NCBI RefSeq assembly: GCF_001591165.1 | Contig: NZ_BCUG01000005.1 | Coordinates: forward strand, 1-64,000 | DNA: 64,000 bases | Source: Thauera butanivorans NBRC 103042 | GTDB lineage: Bacteria; Pseudomonadota; Gammaproteobacteria; Burkholderiales; Rhodocyclaceae | Direction: 5' to 3' | Shown: positions 35,991 through 45,612 of the stretch, one piece after another | Layout of the letters: every line of letters begins with the position of its first letter | Position numbering within the stretch: position 1 is the first letter of the stretch | Position numbers and translations under genes: made by a program | The notes under the pieces: model-generated | Seen by the model: only the letters and a program-made list of their open reading frames with translations | Told to the model about the DNA's origin: nothing | Database searches by the model: none

Positions 35991-36800
35991 CTATGCGGCG
36001 GCGAACGGCGCGGCGAGCCGGGGCGCGGCCAGCAGGCCGGCGTAGCAGGCGAGTTCGGCCAGTTGCTGGGTGGCGCCGAGCAGGTCGCCGGTATGGCCGC
36101 CGAGCCGGCGCATGAACAGGCGCGCGCACCAGGCGGTGACGAGGGCCGTGGCGGTGAAAGCCGCCACGGCTTCGGCCGGCGTCAGCAGCGCCAGCGGCAG
36201 CAGGCCGCAGAGGCCGGCGATGGCGAGCCCGGCCGGCGTCAGGCGCTGCGCCAGCGGCCGGGACTTGCTGCTGTCGTCGTCGCGTGCATAGGGCAGCAGC
36301 TGGATCAGGCTGGTTGCCGCCAGGCGCGACAGCGGATGGGCGACCAGCAGCGCGGCGACGATGCCGTCCGGCATGCCTTGTGCGCCGAAGCTGCCGATTG
36401 CAGCCAGTTCAACCAGCGCCGCGGCCTTTGCCAGCAGCATCAGCACGATGCCGATGGCGCCGTAGCTGCCGATGTGCGAGTCCTTCATGATCGCCAGCGC
36501 CTGGGCCTTGTCCCAGCCGCCGCCGAGGCCGTCGCAGGCGTCGGCGAAGCCGTCCTCGTGCAGCGCGCCGGTGAGCCGGATCGTGAGCGCCATCGACAGC
36601 ACGACGGCCAGTGCCGGCGGCAGCAGCCACGACAGGGCCAGATAGCCCGCCGCGCCGGCCAGGCCCACCACCCAGCCTACCAGTGCCAGGTAGCGTACCG
36701 CGTGGCGCAGGCGCTCGGGCGACCAGGGCACCCAGGCGGGTACCGGCAGGCGGGTGAAGAAACCGAGCGCGGTGAAGAACAGTTCCGCCTGGTGGCGCAT
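35991..36800 (-). CDS. cobS: Adenosylcobinamide-GDP ribazoletransferase (cobalamin synthase)
   Basis: ATG 36800 gives 269 residues and avoids overlap with cobT; a longer form starts at 36830. [21 protein letters not shown] is the usual CobS N-terminus. The catalytic metal region [23 protein letters not shown] (split as [16 protein letters not shown] and WDKAQAL), [13 protein letters not shown] and [17 protein letters not shown] are all intact. The integral membrane enzyme joins adenosylcobinamide-GDP and alpha-ribazole, the last joining step. It is coupled to cobT (7-bp gap). Confidence 0.95.
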   Translation of the reverse strand: MRHQAELFFTALGFFTRLPVPAWVPWSPERLRHAVRYLALVGWVVGLAGAAGYLALSWLLPPALAVVLSMALTIRLTGALHEDGFADACDGLGGGWDKAQALAIMKDSHIGSYGAIGIVLMLLAKAAALVELAAIGSFGAQGMPDGIVAALLVAHPLSRLAATSLIQLLPYARDDDSSKSRPLAQRLTPAGLAIAGLCGLLPLALLTPAEAVAAFTATALVTAWCARLFMRRLGGHTGDLLGATQQLAELACYAGLLAAPRLAAPFAAA

Positions 36801-36807
36801 CGGCGCG

Positions 36808-37890
36808 TCAGCGCAGCGCGCTCGGCTCATCCACCGCGTGCTCGCCGCCGGCGGAATCGACGCCGGCCGATTCGAAGCTCGCCATGTGGTTGAGGAAGTT
36901 CACCGCCGCCTGCAGCAGCGGCCAGGCCAGTGCTGCGCCGGTGCCTTCACCGAGGCGCAGATCGAGTTCGACCAGCGGCTGGGACATCAGGAAGGACAGC
37001 TGCACGCGGTGGCCGGGTTCGAGCGAGTGATGGGCGAACACGCAGTAAGGCAGCAGGTTCGGGTTGAGGGCGTGGGCGACCAGCAGCGCCGAGGTGACGA
37101 TGAAGCCGTCGATGACGATCAGCATGCGTCGTTCCGCTGCGCCGAGCATGGCGCCGGCCATCATCGCGATCTCGAAGCCACCGTATTCGGACAAGGCCTG
37201 CAGCGGCTCGGTCGGCCAGCCGCCGCGGCGCAGGGCCTGCTTCAGCAGTTCGCGCTTGTGCGCCAGGCCGGTGTCGTCGAGTCCGGTGCCGGGGCCGGTC
37301 ACTGTGTAGAGGTCGGCGCCGTGTTCGGCGCCGATCAGGCAGGTCGTCAGCAATGAGGCGGCGGCGGTGTTGCCGATGCCCATTTCGCCGAAGCCGACAC
37401 AGTTGCAGCCGTTGTCCGCCAGCGCGTGGGCGATCTCGCGTCCGCGCTGCAGCGCGGCGTCGCGCTGCTCGGCGGTCATGGCAGGCTGTTCGAGGTAGTT
37501 CGCCGTGCCGGGCGCGATCTTTGCGTCGATCAGGCCGTCGCGCTTGCCGAAGTCATGGTTGACGCCGGCGTCGACCACGCTGAGGCCCAGCTCCATCTGC
37601 CGGCAGAAGACGTTGATCGCGGCGCCGCCGGCGAGGAAGTTCTCGACCATCTGCCAGGTGACGTCCTGCGGATAGGCCGACACGCCCGCCCGCGCCGCGC
37701 CGTGGTCGCCGGCGAAGATGACGATCTGGGGCTGGCGCAGTTCGGGTTCGAGCGTCTGCTGGACGAGGCCGATCTGAAGGGCGAGTGCCTCCAGGCGGCC
37801 AAGCGCGCCGAGCGGCTTGGTCTTGCGGTCGATCTTCTGCTGCAGCGCGGCGGCGAGTGCCTGGTTCGGGGGAATGATGTGGGTCTGCAT
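36808..37890 (-). CDS. cobT: Nicotinate-nucleotide--dimethylbenzimidazole phosphoribosyltransferase
   Basis: The 360-residue CobT protein starts [21 protein letters not shown], split here as [14 protein letters not shown] and LQQKID. It activates the lower-ligand base by making alpha-ribazole phosphate. Markers are [31 protein letters not shown] (split as [11 protein letters not shown] and VSAYPQDVT), [39 protein letters not shown] and the catalytic glutamate in [12 protein letters not shown]. The frame extends upstream to 38028, but that extension is unconserved. It is the first gene of the cobT-cobS-cobC group. Confidence 0.95.
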   Translation of the reverse strand: MQTHIIPPNQALAAALQQKIDRKTKPLGALGRLEALALQIGLVQQTLEPELRQPQIVIFAGDHGAARAGVSAYPQDVTWQMVENFLAGGAAINVFCRQMELGLSVVDAGVNHDFGKRDGLIDAKIAPGTANYLEQPAMTAEQRDAALQRGREIAHALADNGCNCVGFGEMGIGNTAAASLLTTCLIGAEHGADLYTVTGPGTGLDDTGLAHKRELLKQALRRGGWPTEPLQALSEYGGFEIAMMAGAMLGAAERRMLIVIDGFIVTSALLVAHALNPNLLPYCVFAHHSLEPGHRVQLSFLMSQPLVELDLRLGEGTGAALAWPLLQAAVNFLNHMASFESAGVDSAGGEHAVDEPSALR

Positions 37891-38169
37891 GAGGGACTCG
37901 CGGGTACTGTCGTTCGGTTGCGGTAGTGGCGGGGCGCAGGTACGAGGCGAAAGGTAGCAGATCGTGATAATTGCGGCACCTCCGGCTTGCCCGGGTGTGG
38001 CAGGGTGAGATTCTGAATCGGTATTCATGCGATTTGTTGGTCATTGATGCATCATCGCATCCGGATTTTTCGGCGATGCCTGTTCCTGGCGCATCGTGAC
38101 TCGAAGCGTGTGCATTGCGGGCGGCGTTCCGCGACGCCGCCGACACCCTGGGGCCGAACGCGCTGGCGC

Positions 38170-38365
38170 CGCCGTCGGGCACGATGGTGTGTTCACCGAC
38201 CAGCTGGCGCCGCTGGACAAGAACCACGCCGCAGGCTGTGGGCAGGAGGCCGATGAAGCGCACGGCGACTGCCATGGCGAGGACTGGTGGCGCTATCTCT
38301 CCACCCATCCGCCGACGGCGGAACGCATCCGCAGGCTGAGCGAAGCTGGCATCGAGGCCGACTGA
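38170..38365 (+). pseudogene. Peptidase M48-like C-terminal remnant
   Basis: A short frame ends DWWRYLSTHPPTAERIRRLSEAG and then stops at TGA. The STHPPTAERI-x-RL block is the conserved C-terminal signature of M48 zinc peptidases (HtpX/BepA-like). The catalytic HExxH region is absent and the upstream residues do not match the family. It therefore looks like the tail of a lost gene. The remaining intergenic DNA from 37891 to 38169 shows no gene. Confidence 0.45.
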
Positions 38366-38386
38366 GCGCAGGCGCCGGCAGCGGGC

Positions 38387-38962
38387 TCAGGCTGGGGCAG
38401 CAGGCAGATCCTGATACAGCTCGGCCAGCGCCAGCGTGAAGCCGAACGCGGGCAGGGCGAGGCTGGCAGCCTCGCCGCTGGCTTCGGTCAGCAGCCAGTC
38501 GCCTTCGGCGGTACGGGAATAGCATTCGACGTGGGCACGGTCCTGCGACAGGAACAGCACCGTCTTGAGTCCGGGGAAGCGGCGGTAGGCGGCGAACTTG
38601 CCGCCGCGGTCGTAGGCTTCGGTCGAGGGCGACAGCACCTCGGCGATCAGCACCGGCTCTTCCTTGACCTGGCGGCGCTCGCGGTCGGCGTCCGCGCAGG
38701 TGACGAAGACGTCGGGGTAGAACAGGTCGTCCGTTGCTGCCAGACGCAGGCGGACGTCGGACATGAAGACCGTGCAGGATGTGCCGCGCAGGGCATTGCG
38801 CAAGGTCATGTAGGTGTTGCCGGAAACAAGATTGTGCACGTCCGACCCGCCGGCCATCATGAAGGCTTCGCCGTCGAAGAATTCCCAGCGCTCGGGCTGA
38901 TCCGCTTCCCAGGCGAGGAATTCATCCAGCGTCATCGCATGCTTTTCCGCAGGCAGGCCCAT
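38387..38962 (-). CDS. Uma2 family (DUF820) putative endonuclease
   Basis: The 191-residue protein starts at ATG 38962 (MGLPAEKHAMTLDEFLAWE). The Uma2/DUF820 pattern is present: WEFFDGEAFMMAGGS, FYPDVFVTC, EPVLIAEVLSPSTEAYDRGGKFAAYRRFPGLK (split as EPVLIAEVLSPSTEAYDRG and KFAAYRRF), where the PDV Asp and the E-x-LSPST segment resemble a restriction-endonuclease-like core. The biological role of the family is not settled. It interrupts the cobalamin genes between cobT and cobU and has no evident functional link with them. Confidence 0.85.
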   Translation of the reverse strand: MGLPAEKHAMTLDEFLAWEADQPERWEFFDGEAFMMAGGSDVHNLVSGNTYMTLRNALRGTSCTVFMSDVRLRLAATDDLFYPDVFVTCADADRERRQVKEEPVLIAEVLSPSTEAYDRGGKFAAYRRFPGLKTVLFLSQDRAHVECYSRTAEGDWLLTEASGEAASLALPAFGFTLALAELYQDLPAAPA

Positions 38963-38995
38963 GGCAGTCTCCAGCAACATTCGTCAGTTGGCAGT

Positions 38996-39544
38996 TTAGC
39001 CGCCCTTCAGCACCAGCGGCAGCCCGGCGGCGACGAACAGCACGCGCGGGCACAGTGCGGCGACGGCCTGGTTCAGTCGCCCGGCCTCGTCGCGGAACAG
39101 GCGGCCGAGCGGGGTTTCCGGCACCAGGCCGAGGCCGACTTCGTTGGCGACCAGGATGACACGGCCGGGCAGGGCCGGCAGTGTGGCGAGCAGGGCGTCG
39201 CGCTCGGCGCGAAACAGCGGCAGGGCTTCGGCGTCGGCGCCGGGCGGCAGGCCGTCGGCATCGATCAGCAGGTTGGCGAGCCACAGCGTCAGGCAATCGA
39301 CCAGCAGGCAGCGCTCGGGTGCGGCTTCGCGGCGCAGGGTTTCGGCGAGCGCGATCGGCGCTTCGACCGTGCGCCAGCCCGCCGGGCGGTCGGCCTGGTG
39401 GCGGCGGATGCGTGCCGCCATTTCGTCGTCGAGCGCCTCGGCGGTGGCGATCACGGTGACGGCCAGGCCGGATGCGGCAGCGCGGCGTTCGGCCTCGCGG
39501 CTCTTGCCGGAACGGGCGCCGCCCAGGATCAGTTCGTATGTCAT
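38996..39544 (-). CDS. cobU: Adenosylcobinamide kinase / adenosylcobinamide-phosphate guanylyltransferase
   Basis: The 182-residue bifunctional enzyme starts MTYELILGGARSGKSREAER with the P-loop GGARSGKS at residues 8-15. RIRRHQADRP contains His49, in the position of the guanylylated histidine. VDCLTLWLANLL and VLVANEVGLGLVPETPLGRLFRDEAG (split as ILVANEVGLGLVPETP and LGRLFRDEAG) are typical CobU/CobP blocks. It makes adenosylcobinamide-GDP for CobS. It is divergent from the riboswitch-controlled btuB operon. Confidence 0.95.
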   Translation of the reverse strand: MTYELILGGARSGKSREAERRAAASGLAVTVIATAEALDDEMAARIRRHQADRPAGWRTVEAPIALAETLRREAAPERCLLVDCLTLWLANLLIDADGLPPGADAEALPLFRAERDALLATLPALPGRVILVANEVGLGLVPETPLGRLFRDEAGRLNQAVAALCPRVLFVAAGLPLVLKGG

Positions 39545-39650
39545 GGTGCTGATTGCCTTTTTTGCCGCGGGGGCCTTGTGCTGGTGCAGTGCACGATACT
39601 GGCCGGTACGGTATCATCCGCCCCCACTGCCCCGGAAGGGGCGGCGCGTC

Positions 39651-39862
39651 ATCGGTGCCCGCGGGCGATTCTCGCCCGGGGTTGAACGGGAAACAGGTGC
39701 ACGGCCCATCTCGCCATGAGGCCGCAATGCCTGTGCTGCCCCCGCAACGGTAGGTGTGCGCAAGGTGGACCATGCAGCCACTGGGTTCATGACCTGGGAA
39801 GGCGGTCCATCCGTCCGGCCGGCAGGCTGGTACACACACGAGCCCGGAGACCGGCCGTAGCG
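39651..39862 (+). promoter_or_regulatory. Cobalamin riboswitch
   Basis: The conserved landmarks occur in the correct order: ATCGGTGCCC at 39651, GGGAAACAGGTGC at about 39688-39700, GCCGCAATGCC and CCCCGCAACGGTAGG downstream, GCCACTGGGTTCATGACCTG from 39777, GGGAAGGCGG ending near 39804, and the B12-box-like AGCCCGGAGACCGGCC at 39841-39856. It lies 148 bp before the first btuB start on the same strand. Adenosylcobalamin binding would be expected to reduce expression of the receptor-transporter genes. The 39545-39650 stretch before it probably holds the promoter (TATCAT at 39612-39617). Confidence 0.92.
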
Positions 39863-40009
39863 CGAATTGGCGGATGTGTCGCGGGGTGGCGGCGATGGCA
39901 TGGCGTGTTCCGTGGCGCCGTTCGTTTCCTTTTTCCTCCCGAGACCGTCCTGTTGCGTATCGCCACGGCGCGCGGGGACGCGGCGCTCTGGCGCAGGGAG
40001 ACCGAAACG

Positions 40010-41833
40010 ATGAAGATCCGCTTCTGTACCACGGCGATCGCCGTGGCCAGCGCTTTTCCGATGTATCTGCCGTCTGCGCTTGCGCAGGACCGGTTGGGCG
40101 AGGCAGTCGTCGTCACTGCCACCCGTCAGCAGCAGCGCGCCGACGAGACCTTGTCCAGCGTCGATGTGATCACGCGCGAGCAGATCGAACGCGGCGGGCA
40201 CAGCACGCTGACCGAACTGCTGGCGGCGCAGCCCGGCATCCAGGTGAGCAGCAACGGCGGCCCCGGCGCCAATACCGGCATCTTCATCCGCGGCGCCAAT
40301 TCCGGGCATACGCTGGTGCTCGTCGATGGCATGCGGGTGGGCTCGGCGACGTCCGGCCAGCCTGCGCTGGAGACGATTCCGCCCGAGTTGGTCGAGCGCA
40401 TCGAGATCCTGCGCGGGCCGGCGAGCGCGCTGTACGGCTCGGACGCCATCGGCGGCGTGATCCAGGTCTTCACGCGCAAGGGCACGGCGGGCTTCCATCC
40501 CAGCCTGCGCATGGGTGCCGGTACCGAGCACAGCTACGCACTCGGCGCGACGGTGGCCGGCGGCCGGGACCGCCTGCGCTACAACGTGTCGGCGGGGCGC
40601 GAGCGCACCGACGGCTTCAATGCGCGAAAGAACCCTGCCACCGTGGCCGACCGCGATCGCGACGGCTTCCACAACGACTACCTGAGTGCTTCCGCCTCGC
40701 TGGGATTCAGGGACGATGACGAGATCGGGCTGACGCTGTTCCATTCCGAAGGGCGCAACTGGTTCGACTCCGACACCGAATACGATGCCCGCGTGAGCAA
40801 GGGCCTGGACACCGCCGGCATCCACATGCGCAACAAGCTCGCCGACGGCTGGGTGAGCACGCTGCGCCTGGGCTACAGCAAGGACCGTTCGCACAGCAAA
40901 TGGAGCACGGCGCCGACGGACCGCTTCGACACCGAACAGACCCAGTTCGCGTGGCAGAACGACGTCTCGCTGGGCGGCGGCCTGTTGCTCGCGGCGGTCG
41001 AGCATCTGGAGCAGAGCATCGACACCACCGGCACCTACGAACGCGACACGCGCCGGGTGGATTCGGTGCTGCTGGGCTGGGGCGGGCAGTTCGACAAGCA
41101 TCATCTGCAGATCAACGCCCGCCATGACGACGATTCGCAGTTCGGCGGCAAGACCACCGGGCTGCTCGCCTACGGCTACCAGTTCCTGCCCGAATGGCGG
41201 CTGCGCGGCAGCATCGGCACGGCCTTCAAGGCGCCGACCTTCAACGATCTGTACTTCCCGCTCGCCTGCTTTCCGCCTTTCGGCTGCTTCGGCGGCAACC
41301 CGGACCTGAAGCCCGAGGAATCGCTGAACCGCGAAATCGGCCTGGTCTGGGAGCAGGGCGGGCTGCAGATGACGGCCACCTATTACAACAACCGGGTGAA
41401 GAACCTGATCCAGTGGGGCAGCACCCCGGACAACGTCGGCCGCGCCAGGCTGGAAGGGCTGGAATGGGGCGTGAGCGCGACCGTGGCCGACTACCGCGTG
41501 CGGGCAACGATCGACCTGCTCGATGCCAAGGACGAGGATACGGACGCCCGCCTGGTGCGCCGCGCGCGCCGCGCGGGTTCGCTCGGCATCGACCGCACGG
41601 TCGGCAAGTGGAGCTGGGGGGCCGAATGGCGCGGGCAGAGCGAGCGCGAGGACGCCGGCACGCGGCTGGGCGGCTACGGCATCGTCAATGCCTGGGTCCA
41701 TCACCAGTTGACGCCCGAACTGCGGCTCGAGCTGCGGGCGAACAACGTCTTCGACAAGGACTACGAGCTTGCCCGCAACTTCGCCACCGCCGGTGCCAAT
41801 GCCTTCGTCACGCTGCGCTATGCGCCGCGCTGA
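40010..41833 (+). CDS. btuB: TonB-dependent vitamin B12 receptor (copy 1)
   Basis: The start at ATG 40010 is preceded by GGGAG and gives 607 residues with a signal peptide ending near ALAQD. The TonB-box-like EAVVVTATR, plug domain (GIFIRGANSGHTLVLVDGMR; split as GIFIRGANSGHT and LVLVDGMR), RIEILRGPASALYGSDAIGGVI (split as RIEILRGPASALYG and SDAIGGVI) and a 22-strand barrel ending in LRYAPR with a C-terminal aromatic/basic motif fit BtuB. A cobalamin riboswitch lies upstream. It is closely similar to the next gene, so the two arose by duplication. Confidence 0.92.
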   Translation: MKIRFCTTAIAVASAFPMYLPSALAQDRLGEAVVVTATRQQQRADETLSSVDVITREQIERGGHSTLTELLAAQPGIQVSSNGGPGANTGIFIRGANSGHTLVLVDGMRVGSATSGQPALETIPPELVERIEILRGPASALYGSDAIGGVIQVFTRKGTAGFHPSLRMGAGTEHSYALGATVAGGRDRLRYNVSAGRERTDGFNARKNPATVADRDRDGFHNDYLSASASLGFRDDDEIGLTLFHSEGRNWFDSDTEYDARVSKGLDTAGIHMRNKLADGWVSTLRLGYSKDRSHSKWSTAPTDRFDTEQTQFAWQNDVSLGGGLLLAAVEHLEQSIDTTGTYERDTRRVDSVLLGWGGQFDKHHLQINARHDDDSQFGGKTTGLLAYGYQFLPEWRLRGSIGTAFKAPTFNDLYFPLACFPPFGCFGGNPDLKPEESLNREIGLVWEQGGLQMTATYYNNRVKNLIQWGSTPDNVGRARLEGLEWGVSATVADYRVRATIDLLDAKDEDTDARLVRRARRAGSLGIDRTVGKWSWGAEWRGQSEREDAGTRLGGYGIVNAWVHHQLTPELRLELRANNVFDKDYELARNFATAGANAFVTLRYAPR

Positions 41834-41846
41834 ACCGTCGTTCCCC

Positions 41847-43721
41847 ATGCCCGCCGTCCGTTTCTCCATGCTTGCCGCCGCTCTGGCGCTGCCTTGTCCG
41901 CTGCTGGCGGCGCCCGCCCCGGGCGGCGGCGCCCTCGAAGCCGTCGTCGTCACCGCCTCCCGCCAGCAGCAGCGCATCGAGGACAGCCTGGCCGCGGTGG
42001 AGGTGATCGAACGCGAGGACATCGAGCGCGCCGGGCATTCCTCGCTGATCGAGGTGCTGCGGGCGCTGCCCGGCATCCGGGTCACCGCCAACGGCGGCGC
42101 GGGGGCGAATGCGAACGTCTACGTCCGGGGCGCCGAGGCGCGGCACACGCTGCTGCTGATCGATGGCCTGCGGGCCGGCTCGGCCAGTTCGGGGGCGCCG
42201 ACGCTGGAGAACATTCCGCTCGGCCTGATCGAGCGCATCGAAGTGCTGCGCGGGCCGGCCAGCGCGCTGTACGGCTCGGAGGCCATCGGCGGCGTGATCC
42301 AGGTGTTCACCCGCAAGGGCGAGGCGGGCTTCAGGCCGGAGCTTTTCGTCGGCTACGGCTCCGAGCGCACCCGCAAGGCATCGGCCGCGCTGTCGGGCGG
42401 GGCCGGGCGGCTGCGCTACAGCCTGAACGTGGGCGCCGAGCACTCCGACGGCTTCAACTCGAAGCGCGACCCGGCCTTCTGGGCGGGCACGCCGCCGCGG
42501 ACGTCCTACTGGGCCGACGACGACGGCTTCCGCAACACCCATGCCGGCGGCTCGGTCACGCTGGGCTTCCGCGACAGGGACGAGATCGGCCTGGGTTTCA
42601 CGTACTCGGACAGCCGCAGCCGCTACGATGCCTCGGCGGCGAGCTATTTCGACTCCTGGATGGACAAGACCGCCGGCACGCTGAGCCTGCATCTGCGCAA
42701 CGAGCTGCGTGCCGGCTGGACCAGCACCCTGCGCCTGGGCCGCAGCATCGACGAGTCGCTGAACCGGGCGAGCGCCGCGGCGCCGAGCCGGCACGACACC
42801 GAGCAGGATCAGTTGATGTGGCAGCACGACGTCGATCTGCCGCTGGGCAGGCTGCTGCTGGCCTATGAATACGTCGAAACCCGGCTCGACAGCACCACGG
42901 TGTACAACAAGGACAGCCGCCGGGTGAATTCGCTGCTGCTCGGCTGGTCGGCACAGATCGACGCCCACCACCTGCAGCTCAACGCCCGCCACGACGACAA
43001 CTCCCAGTTCGGCGGCAAGACCACCGGCCTGCTTGCCTACGGCTACGACCTGACGCCTTCGCTGCGCCTGCGCGGCAGCATCGCCACCGCCTTCAACGCG
43101 CCGACCTTCAACCAGCTCTACTGGCCGATGGCGTCGTCGCCGACCAGCTACCACGGCAATCCCGATCTGAAGCCGGAGCGGGCGCTGAACCGCGAACTCG
43201 GCATCCGCTGGGCCCAGGGGGCGCACAGCGTCGAACTGAACTACTTCGACAACCGGGTCAAGGACCTGATCGCCGGCAACCCGGTGTATGCGTTGCGGGG
43301 ACAGCAGGTCAACGTCGCCGAGGCGCGGCTCGAGGGCGCGGAACTCGGCTACATGCTGTCGCTGGGCGCATTCACCGTCAGCGCGGGCCTGGACTGGCTG
43401 GATGCGAAGGACGAACAGAACGGCAGGCGGCTGCCGCGGCGGGCGCGGCAGTCCGGTTTCCTGCGGCTGGCCCATGCCGCCGGGCCGCTGGACTGGGGCG
43501 TGGAATGGAACGGTGCCGGCCGCCGCCACGACGATGCGGCCAACACCGTGGATCTGCACGGCTACGGCCTGCTCGATGCCTATCTGCATTACCGCCTGTC
43601 GCCGCAATGGCGCATCGAGGCGAGGGCGAACAATCTCCTCGATGCGGACTACGAACTGGCGCGGGGCTATCGCACGCCGGGTGCCAGCGTGTTCGTCGGG
43701 CTGCGTTATGCGCCGCGCTGA
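41847..43721 (+). CDS. btuB: TonB-dependent vitamin B12 receptor (copy 2)
   Basis: This 624-residue paralogue begins 13 bp after copy 1 with MPAVRFSMLAAALALPCPLLA, split as MPAVRFSMLAAALAL and PCPLLA, a signal peptide; longer in-frame starts would overlap copy 1. It repeats the TonB box EAVVVTASR, NVYVRGAEARHTLLLIDG, RIEVLRGPASALYGSEAIG and the barrel end LRYAPR. It differs mainly in the loop regions (for example FWAGTPPRTSYW), which could change ligand preference toward other corrinoids. It should share the riboswitch-controlled transcript. Confidence 0.9.
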   Translation: MPAVRFSMLAAALALPCPLLAAPAPGGGALEAVVVTASRQQQRIEDSLAAVEVIEREDIERAGHSSLIEVLRALPGIRVTANGGAGANANVYVRGAEARHTLLLIDGLRAGSASSGAPTLENIPLGLIERIEVLRGPASALYGSEAIGGVIQVFTRKGEAGFRPELFVGYGSERTRKASAALSGGAGRLRYSLNVGAEHSDGFNSKRDPAFWAGTPPRTSYWADDDGFRNTHAGGSVTLGFRDRDEIGLGFTYSDSRSRYDASAASYFDSWMDKTAGTLSLHLRNELRAGWTSTLRLGRSIDESLNRASAAAPSRHDTEQDQLMWQHDVDLPLGRLLLAYEYVETRLDSTTVYNKDSRRVNSLLLGWSAQIDAHHLQLNARHDDNSQFGGKTTGLLAYGYDLTPSLRLRGSIATAFNAPTFNQLYWPMASSPTSYHGNPDLKPERALNRELGIRWAQGAHSVELNYFDNRVKDLIAGNPVYALRGQQVNVAEARLEGAELGYMLSLGAFTVSAGLDWLDAKDEQNGRRLPRRARQSGFLRLAHAAGPLDWGVEWNGAGRRHDDAANTVDLHGYGLLDAYLHYRLSPQWRIEARANNLLDADYELARGYRTPGASVFVGLRYAPR

Positions 43722-43745
43722 CGGCGCCTCCGGCTGCCGATCCGG

Positions 43746-44723
43746 ATGAAGCCGCGTACCCATGCCGTGTCGGTGATCGCCGCGCTGCTGGCGGCCGGCG
43801 TGCTGGCCTTCGCATGGGCGCTGATGGCGGGCGAGATGCCGATCGGGCCGGGCGAGGTACTGGCGGCGCTGGCCGGCGATGACGGCATGGCCGCCGGCAT
43901 CGTGCGCGAGCTGCGCCTGCCGCGCGCGGTCGCCACCTTCGTCTGCGGCGGCCTGCTCGCCATGGCCGGCGCGGTGATGCAGGTGCTGCTGCGCAATCCG
44001 CTGGCCGACCCCTACATCCTGGGCATTTCCGGCGGCGCGGCGGTCGGTGCGCTGGTGGCGATCCTGCTCGGGGCGGCTTCGCTGTGGGTCGATGCGCTGG
44101 CTTTCGCCGGCGCGCTGACGGCGATGCTGCTGGTGTTCGGCCTGGCGCACGGCGACGGCAGCTGGACGCAGACGCGGCTGCTGCTGACCGGCGTCATCGT
44201 CGCCGCCGGCTGCGGCGCGGCGGTGACCCTGATGCTGGCGCTGGCGTCCGACGTGCGCGTGCAGTCGATGCTGTTCTGGCTGATGGGCGACGCCAGCGGT
44301 GCGGCGCGGCCCTGGCCCGGGCTGGCCGTGCTGGTGCTGGGACTGCTGGCGGTGATGCCCTTTGCGCGCGACCTCAACGTGCTGGCGCGCGGCGAACTGA
44401 ATGCGCGGGCGCTCGGCGTCGAAGTGCGCCGCCTGCGCATGGGCCTGTACGTGCTGGCTTCGCTGCTGACGGCCACTGCGGTGACGCTGATCGGCTCGGT
44501 GGGCTTCGTCGGCCTGATCGTGCCGCATCTGGTGCGGCTGGCGCTGGGCAACGACCAGCGGACGCTGATTCCGGCGGCGGCGCTGGCCGGCGGTGCCTTG
44601 CTGACGGTGGCCGATACCGCCGCACGCACCGTGATCGCGCCGCAGCAATTGCCGGTGGGCGTGCTGACCGCGCTGATCGGCGTGCCGGTGTTCCTGTTCC
44701 TGCTGGCGAGGCACCGGCGATGA
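43746..44723 (+). CDS. btuC: Vitamin B12 ABC importer permease
   Basis: The 325-residue FecCD/BtuC-type permease has about nine or ten hydrophobic segments. Family motifs are LRLPRAVATFVCGGLLAMAGAVMQ, split as LRLPRAVATFV and LLAMAGAVMQ, LRNPLADPYILGISGGAAVGAL (split as LRNPLADPYILG and ISGGAAVGAL), GSVGFVGLIVPHLVR and IAPQQLPVGVLTALIGVPVFLFLL (split as IAPQQLPVGVLTAL and IGVPVFLFLL). It overlaps btuD by 4 bp. No periplasmic binding protein gene (btuF) is in the window. Confidence 0.92.
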   Translation: MKPRTHAVSVIAALLAAGVLAFAWALMAGEMPIGPGEVLAALAGDDGMAAGIVRELRLPRAVATFVCGGLLAMAGAVMQVLLRNPLADPYILGISGGAAVGALVAILLGAASLWVDALAFAGALTAMLLVFGLAHGDGSWTQTRLLLTGVIVAAGCGAAVTLMLALASDVRVQSMLFWLMGDASGAARPWPGLAVLVLGLLAVMPFARDLNVLARGELNARALGVEVRRLRMGLYVLASLLTATAVTLIGSVGFVGLIVPHLVRLALGNDQRTLIPAAALAGGALLTVADTAARTVIAPQQLPVGVLTALIGVPVFLFLLARHRR

Positions 44724-45589
44724 GCACGGCCGGCAGCGTGATGAATGAGACCGGGCCGCTGCTCGAAGCCGACGGCCTCGCATTGCAGGTGGGCGAGCGC
44801 TGGCTGTGCTGCGCCTTCAGCATGAGCCTGAAGCCGGGCGAATGCCTGGTCCTGCTGGGACCGAACGGTGCGGGCAAGACCACCTTGCTGCACACCCTGG
44901 CTGGTTTGCGTGTGCCGTCGGTGGGCGAGGTGCGCATCGGCGGGCGGCCTTATGCCGGCTGGTCGGCGACCGAGGCGGCGCGCTTTCGCGGGCTGCTGAC
45001 GCAGCAGCAGCCCGACCTGTTCGCCGCCTCCGTGCTGGAGACGGTGCTGATCGGCCGCCATCCGCACCTCGGCCGCTGGGGCTGGGAAACGGAACGGGAC
45101 GAAGCCATCGCCCGCCGGGCGCTGGCCGACGTCGGCCTGCAGGGCTTCGAGAACCGCGACGTCCTGACCCTGTCCGGCGGCGAGCGCCAGCGCGTCGCCA
45201 TCGCCGCCCTGCTGGCTCAGGCGCCGCGGCTGTTCCTGCTCGACGAGCCCTTGAATCACCTCGATCTCCACCACCAGATCGCCACGCTCGAACTGTTCCG
45301 CCGCCTCGTCCGCGGCGAGAGGGGCTCTCCCGCGCTGGAGGCCCCCCTGTCCGGCGCAGGGGCGCCTGGCGGACGGGGCGGCGGCAGGAAATCCGGCGCG
45401 GTGCTGGTACTTCACGACGTCAATCTTGCCGCCCGCTACGCGGATCACGTTATCCTGCTCGACGGCCGCGGCGGCGTCATCGCCGGCGACCGCGACAGCG
45501 TGATGCGCGCCGAACTGCTGAGCCAGGCTTTCGGCCACCCCCTGCGCCGCTTCGAAAGCGAAGGGCGCATCGTCTTCGTTCCTGATTGA
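44720..45589 (+). CDS. btuD: Vitamin B12 ABC importer ATPase with an extra loop
   Basis: The 289-residue ATPase has Walker [11 protein letters not shown]-loop LTQQQPDLF, signature [17 protein letters not shown], Walker [13 protein letters not shown] and the switch His in [12 protein letters not shown]. Between residues about 200 and 228 an extra Gly/Pro-rich stretch ([14 protein letters not shown], then [10 protein letters not shown]) separates FRRLVRGE from GAVLVLHD. Homologues join these directly. The stretch begins in a small inverted repeat (GAGAGGGGCTCTC) at 45318-45330. The ATP-site motifs are intact, so the protein is probably still active. Confidence 0.9.
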   Translation: MSTAGSVMNETGPLLEADGLALQVGERWLCCAFSMSLKPGECLVLLGPNGAGKTTLLHTLAGLRVPSVGEVRIGGRPYAGWSATEAARFRGLLTQQQPDLFAASVLETVLIGRHPHLGRWGWETERDEAIARRALADVGLQGFENRDVLTLSGGERQRVAIAALLAQAPRLFLLDEPLNHLDLHHQIATLELFRRLVRGERGSPALEAPLSGAGAPGGRGGGRKSGAVLVLHDVNLAARYADHVILLDGRGGVIAGDRDSVMRAELLSQAFGHPLRRFESEGRIVFVPD

Positions 45590-45612
45590 ATATCCGTCCG
45601 AGCCCGTGTTCC

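Noticed and set aside
37891-38028. 46-residue N-terminal extension of CobT
   Set aside because: It is not similar to CobT N-termini, while MQTHIIPPN starts the conserved protein.
41808-44783. Very long minus-strand open frame (about 990 codons) across the btuB/btuC genes
   Set aside because: It is antisense to two clear TonB receptors and a permease, is extremely rich in Arg, Gln and His, and has no recognisable domain. GC-rich third positions create such shadows.
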